A stretch of 64,000 nt of DNA from NCBI GenBank assembly GCA_036937835.1, contig CM072881.1, forward strand, positions 1,194,501 to 1,258,500, read 5' to 3'. Shown piece after piece: positions 1-31,751 of this stretch. Every line of letters begins with the position of its first letter. Position 1 is the stretch's first letter. The stretch comes from Pampus argenteus (Eukaryota > Chordata > Actinopteri > Scombriformes > Stromateidae). A program made the position numbers and the translations under genes. The notes under the pieces are model-generated. The model did not search any database and had not been told where the DNA came from. It saw only the letters and a program-made list of their open reading frames with translations.

Positions 1-20547
<20,547 letters not shown>

Positions 20548-20778
20548 GCACACCTCTACAACACTAAAATGGACAATAGAGGACTCAAAGCAGAGAATCA
20601 GGTTTATAGTCCAGTCATTTTACTGTAGACGTCATTTACATTTACATTGTCTTATCATTTAGTGAGCATTTATTACTGTACATCTCAGAAAGGGTCACAA
20701 ATAGTTTACTTTTATCCACACAAGTGCCTCATAAAATGTCATTTAGTTTTCTAAGCCTTGCATAATAAGTCTCTCAGA

Positions 20779-20814
<36 letters not shown>

Positions 20815-21689
20815 TGAATTGTGTGTAATGATAAAACTCTCTAAAGTGTATTGGCAGAGTTAAAATCAGATGGTGACAGTCACATGTCACACACAATTAA
20901 GTTCCAATTATCACAATTATTTTCCTCAGTGTTGAGATGATTATTATTTCCACAGTTAATCCATGAGCTGAGCTGGGATTCCTGACCTTTTGAAAGATTG
21001 TTATTTTTCTTCATTTTCTAAAAATAGGCAAATTTGCTTTTACTGTGTAAAGCAGGAATGGCTCAACATGCTAAGTTGCTTTCTTTTTAAGCGTGAGATG
21101 TTTATCAATCTCACGTCTGTGTGTTCACTTTACAGCTGGTTAGTGTAAACTAACTAGACTAGAAGCAAGAGGAAACAGCTAGCCTGACTCGGTCCACCTA
21201 CCAACACCTCTGAAGTTCACTGATTTACACATTGTATCTTGTGTATTTCATTTGTATGCACATTGAAATATTGGTGAACAACAGTTAAGCCATCTGGGCT
21301 AAGCACAGACGCTCTGACACACAGACATGAGAGTGATATCCATCTGAACATCTCACACAAAGAATGTGAAGAAGATTTTTTAATTTTTAATCTTTCAAAT
21401 GATCATTTTATTGTTGTTGTCAGTTTTCTCATCAACATTTACATCTATCCTAATAGTAGTATTGGTTGATTATAATTAATAGATCAAGAGGTACATTTAG
21501 TGATTTTATTTTATTAAATGGTGCCATGAAAAAAAAACTACCGTAAGTAAAAACTTGATTATGTTACATGTTCCATTGATTTAAAAAAAATATACTAAAA
21601 ACTTCTTCAAAAATTAAATGCTCCAAGTCATTATCTTAATAATTGTGTCTCAGTGACAAATAAATACAACAAACAAAATGATAACAAAA
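20548..21689 (+). other. Probable mtr 3' UTR with (CA)n microsatellite
   Basis: AT-rich non-coding sequence after the mtr stop. A (CA)n run lies at about 20781-20811. No convincing AATAAA is present here; ATTAAA occurs near 21513 and 21614. Where the transcript ends cannot be decided by eye. Confidence 0.5.
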
Positions 21690-22530
21690 AAGGATTTTCC
21701 CCTCCTGTGTCCTGTGCAGTGTTCTAGTGGGGTGGTAAGGTACTATGAGCTCTTTTAGATATGGTGCCTGACCATGAAGAGCTTTGTAAGTTAGTAGAAG
21801 AATTTTAAATTCTATTCTAGATTTAACGGGTAGCCAGTGCAAGGAAGCCAAAATGGGAGAGATGTGATCTCTGATCTTGGTTCCTGTCAGAACACGTGCA
21901 GCAGCATTCTGAATCAGCTGCAAACTCTTAAGAGACTTATTAGAGCAGCCTGATAGCAAAGAGTTACAATAGTCCAGCCTAGAAGTAACAAATGCACGGA
22001 CTAGTTTTTCTGCATCCGCTTGAGAAATGATGCGTCTGATTTTGGCAATGTTACGTAAGTGGAAGAATGCAGTCCTCGAAAGTTGTTTTATATAGTCATT
22101 AAAGGACAAATCGTGATCAGAGACAACTCCAAGATTCTTTACGGTGGAGCTGGAGGCCAGGGTGATCCCATCTAAGGCTAAATCTCTGCAATGATAGTTT
22201 CTGAGGTGTTTGTGTCCTATTATGAGAACTTCAGTTTTATCTGAATTTAGCATCAGAAAATTGTGGGTCTCAGTAGAGCTGTGGTTCTCTGTTAGCCTGG
22301 CTACAGTGCTGAAGAGAAACCTGTGGTTGTTTCCATTTTTTATCTAGTAATAAAGAATAATAGGCTGTTCTGGCATTACGCAGAGCCTTCCTATAAATTG
22401 CAAGATTATCTTGCCAGGCTAGGCGTGATTCTTCCAGTTTAGAGGCATTTACGTTCAGATTTACGTGCCTCTTGCTTTAATTTGCAAGTGTGCTGGCTAT
22501 ACCATGGTGCTAACCTCCTCTGTTTTATTG
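21690..22530 (-). mobile_element. L2-type LINE fragment with internal deletion
   Basis: Minus strand. RT C-terminal codons (NSDKTEVLIIGHKHLRNYHC through SLKSLQLIQNAAARVLTG) span about 21720-22257. At 22258-22263 it jumps directly to sequence that matches about 51.73 kb in the longer L2 copy, so about 1 kb of RT is missing. Both the 3' tail and the 5' part are absent. Confidence 0.85.
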
Positions 22531-24309
22531 TCTTCTTTTTTTAAAAGCATCTAACCACAGGGCAGTGAAATATTGATGTTCAGCCTGCTAATAAGTTACT
22601 CTTTAAAAATCTTTTTGTGAAGACATTTAAAATTCAATAACTTATATGTCATTCAAAGGCTCAATAATACCAAATTATTATTTTAATAAGATAAACAAAC
22701 ACGTTAGTTTTCTGCCAATTATATCAATACTTAAAGATGTTGAATAAGACTTTATGCCTCCAGACATTTCAGTCAACGATTAATTCAACCCTTTTCCATA
22801 GATTTTGTTTCATCTTTCATTGTTTCATCTAATCAATTTGTTCATTATGTTATTCCAAGGTTCCAATGTTTGACTGTTTGCTTAGCTGATAATCACTGCT
22901 TGTCTGTTGACATTGTAATTCCTCAGTTGATTTTAGAAACCTTTTGTTCACTCAGTGTTTGTCTTCTAAACCTCACTACATAATGCTGAGAAGTCATCAA
23001 GTCGGGGAAAAAATACAGATAAATATTTTAATAATTAGTATATTGAAAGTGGATTTTGTAGAGTCAGTATTTAAATGTATATTTCTTCATATTATAGTTT
23101 ACATCAAAGGGAAGAACAACGCAGTAGACAAGCAGAAGAATGATTAAATGCGGCAGAATCTACTGGACCATCATGTAAAACTGTTGCTTAAACAAACTTG
23201 AACACAATTTGTTCTTACTTATTAAGAAACCAAAGCTTTCCATTGTTCCATGTTCATGGATGTTATAAACAGAAAATATTGATATACAATCTGTTTGATT
23301 TCTTTCATTCAACGTAATACTGAAGCTAAAGTACAGTGATATTATAGTATATAGTATAGTGCTATGCTTGTGTTTTAATTTATTTTCAACCTCCTTATTT
23401 CAATTTCCCTACAATATCTTGTTTGCCAATTTAAAAAAAACAGCTGTTCACACATTGAGGTTACAACTACTTCCCTATCAGTGTCCACACATTGTTTACC
23501 ATGTATTGACAGTGTATTGTTTATGTACTATATACCATATCCACCTATTCCAGGATCCTGTAACATCTGCACATGGGGCAAAATAAAAATAAAACCTGAA
23601 TTTGAGATTTCTGTAACATGCTGACTGAAGTGCATTTCACACTGTGTCTTAAATGCCCCGATGTGCTGCAGTGAGTGATTTCAGTTTGTATGAAACTTTA
23701 ATAGTTTTTCAATTGGTTGTACTTTGCTTTACTTACATCTAAAAAGGGGTTGTAAAAACATTATGGTGGTATTGCAAACATTGTAAAACAGTATTGACAT
23801 GACTGTTATTTGATTAAAAATGAATTGCTTCAACATAATGTTCTCTAATCTTCCTTCTCTGAGTTTTAACATGAGGTCCACCCTGCTATTTAAGTTCAAC
23901 ATCATGAGAACTACTCTTCTTCTGTGGCTCTGAAGAAAATTTTAACTTACTAGTAGCTACCTGCTCTCTATTTTTTCCTGGGAGTTGGAGGATTTTATCA
24001 GCCTGGGGGTGTGATGTGGCATTTTAAAAAACTAATTCAGTAAGCAACTTTAAGCATTTATACTTTAATTTTACACCTTAATGTTGGGAAATTATAATAA
24101 AATTTAAATTGAATTGAACAATTAACAGAATAAATAAAATATGAAAGATTCATAAGAATTGTTTGACTTTTTTTGGTCTCAGGATGTAGTACATTGTTTT
24201 TGGATTCATTACCTGATATTGGCTTACTAAGTTACCAATTAGATATGTACACACTAAATATTAAGGCATGCTATACAAGAAATTGTGAGACATTCTAATG
24301 GAAAACTTT
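22531..24309. other. AT-rich intergenic stretch, possible distal mtr poly(A) signal
   Basis: No gene, RNA or clear transposon seen. Two overlapping AATAAA hexamers lie at about 23581-23595 (AAAATAAAAATAAAACC), a possible distal polyadenylation signal for mtr if its 3' UTR is about 3 kb long. Confidence 0.3.
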
Positions 24310-24350
24310 CTTCTTGAGTGTGTCCAAACTTTTGACAGATATTGTATGAA
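24310..24350. mobile_element. Tc1-like terminal fragment
   Basis: GTGTCCAAACTTTTGACAGA followed by TATTGTA resembles the ends of fish Tc1 elements (GTGTCCAAACTTTTGACTGG). Only about 40 bp is recognisable. Confidence 0.45.
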
Positions 24351-24495
24351 TATATTATCTGTTTGTAGCAACCGAAGCATGATTAACACTTTTAAGATTA
24401 TGTAAAGCCAATTCACAGTGCTTGGTTAAGGGTAGGGAAAGATTTTAGTTTTAGTTAGATATCAAAAAAGTAAACAGTGACATGATGTGTTGACT

Positions 24496-24645
24496 TTATA
24501 TATAGTGCATATAGAAAGTATTGACAGTGCTTCACTTTTTCCACATTTTTGTATGTTTCAGCCTTATTCCTAAATGGATTCAATTGTGATGATTGGAATG
24601 GATTTTTTGTCAGAATTCTACAAACAATACCACATAATAACTATA
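24496..24645. mobile_element. Tc1-like terminal fragment (second family)
   Basis: TATAGTGCATATAGAAAGTA, GCTTCACTTTTTCCACATTT and CAGCCTTATTCCTAAATGGA match, with changes, the inverted repeat of a common fish Tc1 family. No transposase sequence follows. It ends in a (TA)n run next to the SINE. Confidence 0.6.
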
Positions 24646-24659
24646 TATATATATATATA

Positions 24660-25014
24660 TACACATGGTGTTGGGCATAGATTTTTCGTTTCTTTTCGTC
24701 TTCTTCCGCTTATCCGTAGTCGAGTTGCGGGGGCAGCAACTTCAGCAGGGAAGCCCAGACTTCCCTCTCCCCAGCCACTTCTGCCAGAGCCAGCTTCTGC
24801 AACTGGGGGTTGGACCGCCAGGGTCCCCGCCTCCGACTGCCGCCCATCTCTCATTCACACCGTTAGACCCCTCCCATGGGTGGTGGGCCCATGGGAAGGG
24901 GATACAGCATTTGGTATTCCCAGGCAGTCTCCCATCCAAGTACTAACCAGGCCCGACCCTGCTTAGCTTCCGAGATCAGACGAGATTGGGCGTGTTCAGG
25001 GTGGTATGCTGTCC
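24660..25014 (-). mobile_element. 5S-rRNA-headed SINE with Rex3/RTE-like body and tail
   Basis: Minus strand, 5' to 3': a 5S-like head (25014-24903), then CACCCATGGGAGGGG and a GGGCGGCAGTCGGAGGCGGG segment that I associate with the 5' region of fish Rex3/RTE LINEs. A join leads to GGGAGAGGGAAGTCTGGGCT and a tail ending CGGATAAGCGGAAGAAGAC, the known Rex3-type 3' end. This looks like a short retroposon built from 5S RNA plus both ends of an RTE LINE. The parts are seen; their origin is inferred from memory of the families. Confidence 0.65.
24903..25014 (-). rRNA. 5S rRNA-like sequence (head of SINE, probably not a true 5S gene)
   Basis: The minus strand carries CATACCACCCTGAACACGCC, CTCGTCTGATCTCGGAAGCT, AAGCAGGGTCGGGCCTGGTT and GGATGGGAGACTGCCTGGGA. 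It covers nearly the whole 5S molecule, including the A-box, intermediate and C-box promoter parts. The first bases differ (ACGGACAG before CATACC) and the 3' end reads AATACCAAATGCTGTA. There is no T-run right after it; RTE-like sequence follows instead. So it reads as a pol III promoter head rather than a free 5S gene. Confidence 0.75.
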
Positions 25015-25015
25015 G

Positions 25016-25551
25016 TGGGTGTAGATTAATTTTTAAAATCTAGATTAATATAGATGAATATAGATTAATATAGAATAAAATGGCTCGTTCAGAATGTGAA
25101 ATATCTAAGTACTGACCAAAACTTAGTCTTTGAGAACGGGTTTCTTAAGCCAGGGGATGCATTAGAACAGGAGCCAACATGCATCACTGACTGCTTATAG
25201 CAAAGGGATGCTTTGTGTTCAGGTGGTATTTGAGACTGGAAGAACTCCTACAGTAAACCAATTCTGCATTGCATAAGGTGAACACAACCTTAGTCTTGTT
25301 GATGCCACCATCGGGAAGCTTCTTAAAAATGAATTTTCCCTGAAGCAAGCCTTGCGGCTTCGTGGCTGCATCATGATCACGTTTGGTGTGGTAGTTTGGG
25401 TAATTCACAGGCGCGTAGAGGTTCGAAAACTGAATTGCCCCCTACAGTGCAATTCGGCTATTTATACATCCGTGCTAAAATATCACGTTGAAAGTCATCA
25501 GTTTGCTTATTATAGGACTCAGCTCCAAACCCAATTTTGATAATAGATTAA
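25016..25551 (-). mobile_element. hAT-like element with BED-finger remnant (copy A)
   Basis: Shares its left region (TAGATTAATTTTTAAAATCT), its middle and its right end (CCAATTTTGATAATAGATTA) with the copy at 59631-60221. On the minus strand, 25184-25408 encodes a BED-like finger: GKFIFKKLPDGGINKTKVVF, then FTLCNAELVYC and SSLKYHLNTKHP. It directly abuts the 5S SINE on the left and an L2 fragment on the right. Confidence 0.65.
25184..25408 (-). pseudogene. hAT transposase BED zinc-finger fragment
   Basis: 74 codons. The C-x2-like Cys pair is partly altered (TLCNAELVYC), followed by SSSLKYHLNTKHP with the His pair. Only the DNA-binding N terminus remains; no catalytic domain follows. A near-identical fragment lies at 59845-60075 on the same strand, and a third, more broken relative at 28021-28322 on the plus strand. 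Confidence 0.65.
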
Positions 25552-26336
25552 CGGTGGCTCTATTGAGTCATCTATTCCTTTAAGCCTAACTAGTAATGAC
25601 TTCATGAGCTTCTTTAATGATAAAATTCTAAATATCAGAGACAAAATTCATCACCTTTTGCCCTCAACAGGCAAGTTTGGAAATAGCTATAAAACCTGAC
25701 ATATATTTAGACTGCTTTTCTCCCATCGACCTTCAACAAATAACTTCAATAATTTCTTCATCTTAATCCTTGTGCTTCATCCAGGGAACATTATTAGGAA
25801 TCATTCAATTAACTTTCACTGTTAATTTTTATGACTATATAAAACAACTTTCGAGGACTGCATTCTTCCACTTACGTAACATTGCCAAAATCAGACGCAT
25901 CATTTCTCAAGTGGATGCAGAAAAACTAGTCCATGCATTTGTTACTTCTAGGCTGGACTATTGTAACTCTTTGCTATCAGGCTGCTCTAATAAGTCTCTT
26001 AAGAGTTTGCAGCTGATTCAGAACGCTGCTGCACGTGTTCTGACAGGAACCAAGATCAGAGATCACATCTCTCCCATTTTGGCTTCCTTGCACTGGCTAC
26101 CCGTTAAATCTAGAATAGAATTTAAAATTCTTCTACTAACTTACAAAGCTCTTCATGGTCAGGCACCATCATATTTAAAAGAGCTCATAGTACCTTACCA
26201 CCCCACTAGAACATTGCGCTCCCAGGATGGTGGGTTCCTTGTGGTTCCTATAGTGTCTAAAAGTAGTTTGGGAGCCAGAGCTTTCAGCTATCAAGCTCCT
26301 CTTCTGTGGAATAAACTACCACTCTGTGTTCGGGAT
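25552..26336 (+). mobile_element. L2-type LINE fragment with internal deletions
   Basis: Plus strand. It starts in the linker region (CTCTATTGAGTCATCTATTC), jumps over most of RT near 25760-25825, then has a continuous RT C-terminal frame. This runs from YDYIKQLSRTAFFHLRNIAK to LWNKLPLCVR and is cut at 26336 by the Tc1 inverted repeat. The usual 3' tail is missing. Confidence 0.85.
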
Positions 26337-27872
26337 GTATTGAAAATTAAATAATCAAAATCAGCCATTACTTTTGAATTGTTGATTAACATAATTATTT
26401 AAAAAAACAAACTAATGAAATAGGGCTGGACAAAAATGATGGTACCCATAACTTAATATTTTGTTGCACAACCTTTTGAGGCAATCACTGCAATTAAACG
26501 ATTTCTGTATTTGTCAATGAGCGTTCTGCAGCTGTCAACAGGTATTTTGGCCCACTCCTCATGAGCAAACTGCTCCAGTTGTCTCAGGTTTGATGGGTGT
26601 CTTCTCCAAATGGCATGTTTCAGCTCCTTCCACAGATGTTCAATGGGATTCAGATCTGGGCTCATAGAAGGCCACTTTAGAATAGTCCAACGCTTTTCTC
26701 TCAGCCATTCTTGGGTGTTTTTAGCTGTGTCTTTTGGATCGTTGTCCTGTTGGAAGACCCATGACCTGCGACTGAGACCAAGCTTTCTGACACTAGGCAT
26801 CACATTTCTCTCCAGAATGCCTTGATAGTCTTTAGATTTCATTTTACCTTGCACACATTCAAGACACCCTGTGCCAGATGCAGCAAAGCAGCCCCAAAAC
26901 ATTACTGAGCCTCCTCCATGTTTCACAGTAGGGACAGTGTTCTTTTCTTCGTATGCTTGGTTTTTGAGTCTATGAACATAGAGTTGATGTGCCTTGCCAA
27001 AAAGCTCCAGTTTGGTCTCATTTGTCCAAAGGACATTCTCCCAGAAGCTTTGTGGCTTGTCAACATGCATTTTTGCAAATTCCAGTCTCGCTTTTTTATG
27101 ATTTTCTTTCAGCAGTGGTGTCCTCCTCGGTCGTCTCCCATGAAGTCCACTTTGGCTCAAACGACGACGAATGGTGCGATCTGACACTGATGTACCTTGG
27201 CCTTGGAGTTCACCTTTAATTTCTTTGGAGGTTGTTCTGGGCTCTTTGGATACAATTCGAACGATCTGTCTCTTCAATTTGTCATCAATTATTCTCTTGC
27301 GGCCACGTCCAGGGAGGTTGGCTACTGTCCCGTGGGTCTTGAACTTCTGAATAATATGAGCCACTGTTGTCACGGGAACTTTAAGCTGTTTAGAGATGGT
27401 CTTATAGCCCTTACCTTTAAGATGTTTGTCTATATTTTTTTTTCGGATGTCCTGGGACAATTCTCTCCTTCGCTTTCTGTTGTCCATGTTCAGTGTGGTA
27501 CACACCTTTTCACCAAACAGCAGAGTGACTACTTGTCTCCCTTTAAATAGGCAGACTGACTGATTATGAGTTTGGTAACACCTGTGATGTCAATTAAAGG
27601 ACACACCTGAGTTAATCATGTCACTCTGGTCAAATAGTTTTCAATCTTTTATAGAGGTACCATCATTTTTGTCCAGCCCTATTTCATTAGTTTGTTTTTT
27701 TTAAATAATTATGTTAATCAACAATTCAAAAGTAATGGCTGATTTTGATTACTTAATTTTCAATAAATTTTTATTTATTGTTACTTTTGTAAGTTTCAAG
27801 TGATTTCAGTGAGAATTGTGGGTTTTTCCTTCTTTAACTGAGGGGTACCAACAATTTTGTCCACGTCTGTAT
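26337..27872 (-). mobile_element. Tc1-like transposon with one truncated terminal repeat
   Basis: The right terminal repeat (about 27656-27872) has an IR/DR layout: inner repeat GGTACCATCATTTTTGTCC at 27656-27674 and outer repeat GGTACCAACAATTTTGTCC at 27844-27862. The left repeat keeps only the inner copy (26428-26446) and adjoining sequence back to about 26337. Its outer half is gone and L2 sequence lies there instead. Without two full ends it should not be able to move. Confidence 0.9.
26453..27505 (-). CDS. Tc1-like transposase, full length, catalytic Asp to Asn
   Basis: 350 codons with no stop, the usual Tc1 length (about 340). Residues 1-115 hold two helix-turn-helix DNA-binding modules separated by a GRGRK hook (66-70). 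The catalytic DDE/D domain follows: VLWTNETKLELFG (157-169), FQQDNDPKDTAK (251-262) and SPDLNPIEHLW (282-292). The spacing from D254 to E289 is the DD34E of Tc1. The first catalytic Asp, expected in the VLW(S/T)DE motif, is Asn at position 162, and HT of the PKHT motif is DT. The protein is therefore probably inactive. It could still be the translated product of an old, recently silenced element; it has no host neighbour relation. Confidence 0.9.
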   Translation of the reverse strand: MCTTLNMDNRKRRRELSQDIRKKNIDKHLKGKGYKTISKQLKVPVTTVAHIIQKFKTHGTVANLPGRGRKRIIDDKLKRQIVRIVSKEPRTTSKEIKGELQGQGTSVSDRTIRRRLSQSGLHGRRPRRTPLLKENHKKARLEFAKMHVDKPQSFWENVLWTNETKLELFGKAHQLYVHRLKNQAYEEKNTVPTVKHGGGSVMFWGCFAASGTGCLECVQGKMKSKDYQGILERNVMPSVRKLGLSRRSWVFQQDNDPKDTAKNTQEWLREKRWTILKWPSMSPDLNPIEHLWKELKHAIWRRHPSNLRQLEQFAHEEWAKIPVDSCRTLIDKYRNRLIAVIASKGCATKY

Positions 27873-28439
27873 ATATATTAGTTGTGGGCCGTTAATGTGA
27901 GACTCTTATCGAGCGATATAAAAAATACCACCGTTAATCTATTATCAAAATTGGGTTTGGAGCTGGGTCCTATAATAAGCAAACTAATATCCTAACAAAC
28001 AAATATCCGGTAAAACAAAGATGGATGACGAAAGCGCTTCACTTGGCTCAGTGAGGGTTCATTTTTACTTTAAAAAGCATCCTGATAGAACGCTGGATCA
28101 GAGCGTTGTTACCTGTAAGTTGTAAAAAAAAAAAAAGGAGTTTGCTTGTCATCAAAGTAATTTTAGCCTAAAATATCATCTCAATGCAAACACAGACGTC
28201 TCCAATAGCAACACAAATAAATGCTCCAGTCAATCCAGTTTGGACCAGACGTCAGGCTTCAGAGCCAAAATAAGTAAGTCTACGTCTGAAAAGGATGTTA
28301 CTTTAACTATCAAGAGTTCCTGAAAAACCTGAAAACTCAATAATAGTACTTTGTATAAATTATTTGTTAAATGGATGAACAAAGTCAAAAAGTAAATAAA
28401 TATCTTTGTGGTTTAACGTGTGTTTTTATTCAATAGTAG
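27873..28439 (+). mobile_element. hAT-like element, left part (interrupted by L1)
   Basis: Begins near TTAGTTGTGGGCCGTTAATG and contains the same CCAATTTTGATAATAGATTA end (inverted) as the other BED-type hAT copies. It also holds a broken BED-finger frame. It is cut at 28439 by the L1 insertion and continues at 33017. Confidence 0.55.
28021..28322 (+). pseudogene. Broken hAT BED-finger transposase start
   Basis: ATG at 28021 opens MDDESASLGSVRVHFYFKKH and reaches CKL before a stop at an A13 run. After a frame shift the sequence continues EFACHQSNFSLKYHLNAN. The last His of the finger is lost. No catalytic part survives. Confidence 0.5.
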
Positions 28440-28751
28440 GTTTTATTTTTTTTTATTTTTTTATTTATTTATATTTTTGTCAGACAGCAGAACATATTAA
28501 CATCTTGTAAAGCAGATTACAACCATATAGCTATTCAGCTCTCTGTCCTTTTTGAATAACAGAAACAACCAAATACACACAACCTCATAACAATCACTTC
28601 AAAGAGACAAACAAACCAAAGCAAAAAAACAAAAACAAACAAACAAACAAAAAAACAAACAAACAAAACAAAAACAAAGTGCCTACTGACATAAATTACC
28701 ATTGACCTTAACCTCTGCACGTACCAAACAGTTACATATGGGCACATAAGG

Positions 28752-31710
28752 CTAAACAGACATACTCTCTATGTAAGACAAGAAAGGCCCCCAGATCCGA
28801 TTAAATACGTCTTCTTTCCCCCTAAAACTGAAAGTTACCTGCTCATATATTGCGATTTTCATCAACAGTTCAGACCATTCTTTAAAAGAACAAAAATTAG
28901 ATGATTTCCAATGTCTCAATATAATGCGGCATCCCGATGCAGTTGCCAGCCGTACCCATAGTCTCTGTCTTTTAGAGGTTTTGATGTTATTTGGCAACAG
29001 ACCCAAAATGCATAAAGCTGGTGACTTGGGAAGGTCACACTGAAGAACAGCATTTAAAAGAGTAACAATCCCGTCCCACAAGTCCACATTTTTTTCACAG
29101 TATATTCATATAACATATGAACTAATGTCCCGGGTTCTTTCTGACATTTCCAACAAGTATCTCTGACCACTAATTTTAATTTAGCCAGTTTGCTGGGGGT
29201 CCAATAATTCCTGTAAAGTAATTTGTACTGGATAAGCTGAGACCGTGTTTTCTGTGAACAGGTATACCAAGACTCAATCAAAAATCATCTTCTGTAATCT
29301 GAGTACCTAAATCCTTCTCCCAACACAATCTCAGTCCCTCCAAACTGGGCGCATGCGCCCCTCTGATAATGTGATAGAATACAGACGCTCTTTTATTGCC
29401 GGGTGTTAGAAATATCTCCTGAAAACTAGATAGGGGGTCAGCCCTAAAACAGTGTCTAAGTTGTATGAATTTCCAATATTCTTTTTTATCGAGGTTAAAT
29501 TCTTGTCTGATGTCAACAAATGATTTGACACCATTTTCACTAAACATATCCTCAAGATAATTAATTCCAGAGCTGCACCATCCAAACCACATGAATGTTT
29601 TTTTTCACCAATCAGTAGTTTTGTATTATACCATATGGAGGCTCTGGATGTAAGAAAAGGATCCGTATTAATAAATTGGTGAGACTTCAACCAGGTTTCT
29701 CGTACAAAGGCCAAAACTGGATCATTAAAGGGTACCAGTCTACCCTTCTGAGTGAAAAAGGCCTCTAATGGTGACGGAGCCAAAAGCTCTTCCTCAATGT
29801 TCACCCATGACGGCCTTTGCTCAGGAGAAGCATGTATCTTAGCTAGTTGAGAGAGAGAAAATGCATAATGATACCAGTCTACCTTGGACAGAGCCAAACC
29901 ACCTCTATCTTTGGCAGCGTACAATTTGGACCGATTAAACGCTGGCTTTTTACCTGCCCATACAAAGTGCTCCATAACTGTATTGTAAAGTTTAAGCAGA
30001 CATTGTGGAAATGTCAAAGGTAACATATACAGAATATACTGAATTTTTGGGGAAATAATCATCTTAACCAAATTAATTCTGCCTAATAAAGAAAGATTTA
30101 TTTTTGCCCAGTTCTGCAAAAGAGGCCGAATATTTTGAATAACTGGAGAAATATTAACCTGCATTATTTTGTCCAAACCAGGAGTCAGTTTAATCCCTAA
30201 GTAGGTCAGACCCTTAGGCTTCCATTTAAATAACCATGACCTCCTGATGACTGGGGGGCAGATCTTAGAAAGTGGCATGGCCTCTGATTTAGACCAATTA
30301 ATTGTGTAACCAGAAATTTCGGAAAATGAATCAATAATTGAGGACATAACCGGTACTGCCAAATCAGGGTTGCTTGAAATCAGAAGAATATCATCAGCGT
30401 ACAGAAAAAGCTTGTGTTCTTCTTGCCCCATATGTACACCTTTGATGTGTTTACATTCACGCAATGCAATTGCAAGGGGTTCTAGAAATAATGCAAAAAT
30501 CAAAGGCGATAAAGGTGAGCCCTGCCTAGTGCCACGACTGAGATTAAAGGATGGTGACAATATCCCATTTGTAAGAACTGCCGCCATAGGATCTGTATAT
30601 ACTAATTGTAACCACTGCATAAAAATCTGTCCAAAACCAAATCTCTTTAAAGTGTAAAATAAAAAGGCATACTCAACTTTATTGAATGCCTTCTCTGCAT
30701 CTAGGGAGAAGGCAACAACAGGATCCAAATTATTCTTCTATCGCTCTTCCAAAATATGTGCAAAATCCTACGTAGATTGTCAGCTGAGCATCTATGTTTA
30801 ACAAACCCAACCTGGTCCCTATGTACTAAACTGGGAAGTACTTTTTCAAGTCTAGTTGCAGTAATCTTAGAAAGAATCTTTTCATCTACATTAATTAAAG
30901 ATATTGGACGGTAATTACCACAGTGCTTTGGTTTGGTTTGGTTTTCCTTTATTTGTCTCCACCAGGGAGAAATTTTCCTTAGAGACAGGGAAGGTTACAG
31001 CACCATAAAACACATGTCAACATACAGTACTAACATAGTAGCCAACGGTGAATACAAACCAGCATGACATAAAATGAAGAGATAAAAAAAAAAAAAAAAA
31101 AAAAAAAAAAGTTAAGAATCAATCCAAAAACAACAAGTGTTCATTTCTGGTCGTTAATTAATTTAGTAGATAAAGGAATAAAAGAGTGCTTGAAGCGATT
31201 GTGCTTGCACAGGGGAAGCCTGTATCTCTTCCCAGACTTAAGAAGGACATATTCCCCATTCAGCACATGAGAACTATCTGATAAAATGGCTTTTGCATGT
31301 CTGATAGTTGCCTGCTCAAAAAGATCCTGTGGGTTAAGGGGAAGCATCACACCTATAATCTTACCTGCAGTTTTGACTAGGCTCAAAATCTCAGCTCTAG
31401 ATTTTACTGTGAGATTGCCAAACCAGCAGGTGATACCATAACGAAGGACTGATTCAATCGTTGCTCTGTAAAAGATGAGCATAATGTTTTTACAGACTCC
31501 AAAAACTCTGAGTCTGCGCAAAAAATGAAGGCGTTGGTGGATTCTAGCGCAGACATTGGCCACCTGAGTGCGCGGTCTTTCCCTTTTTTATGTAATAGTG
31601 TAATTACTGCAGCTCTCCAGAACAATTGGGTAGAACTAAACCCAACATAACAAGAATCCTGCTGGTCCGTAGCACTCAATGGTCCCATTTGGCCGCCCTC
31701 CTCGCTTGCC
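28752..31710 (-). pseudogene. L1 ORF2 remnant (reverse transcriptase and C terminus), frameshifted and interrupted
   Basis: Read on the minus strand: AAVITLLHKKGKDR (near 31600), then a nested LINE, then HCGNYRPISLINVDEKILSK (30.9 kb), DPVVAFSLDAEKAFNKVEYA, RGTRQGSPLSPLIFALFLEP and LFLYADDILLISS with an intact YADD (30.4 kb). Thumb and C-terminal parts continue in three frames to 28752, including a CWKCQKEPGTLVHMLYE knuckle near 29.15 kb. The endonuclease is absent upstream of 31710. This is the RT of an L1-type LINE, not functional here. Confidence 0.85.
30928..31573 (-). mobile_element. CR1/L2-like LINE 3' fragment nested in L1 ORF2
   Basis: The minus strand encodes, at 31563-31141, MANVCARIHQRLHFLRRLRV and then FYRATIESVLRYGITCWFGN, the C-terminal domain typical of this LINE clade. 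The 3' tail reads AAATAAAGGAAAACC and ends in CCAAA repeats, and an A28 run lies at about 31084-31110 inside the 3' UTR. It splits L1 ORF2 between KKGKDR and HCGNYRPIS. Confidence 0.8.
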
Positions 31711-31719
31711 ACACACCCG

Positions 31720-31751
<32 letters not shown>
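31720..31751 (+). repeat. C32 homopolymer
   Basis: An uninterrupted run of 32 C between L1 ORF2 and ORF1, at the place where the ORF2 endonuclease is missing. It may be a fragile site, or a sequencing or assembly collapse. Confidence 0.85.

Noticed and set aside
24903..25014. Functional 5S rRNA gene
   Set aside because: Altered 5' start and 3' end, no T-run terminator right after it, and fused to RTE-like SINE sequence.
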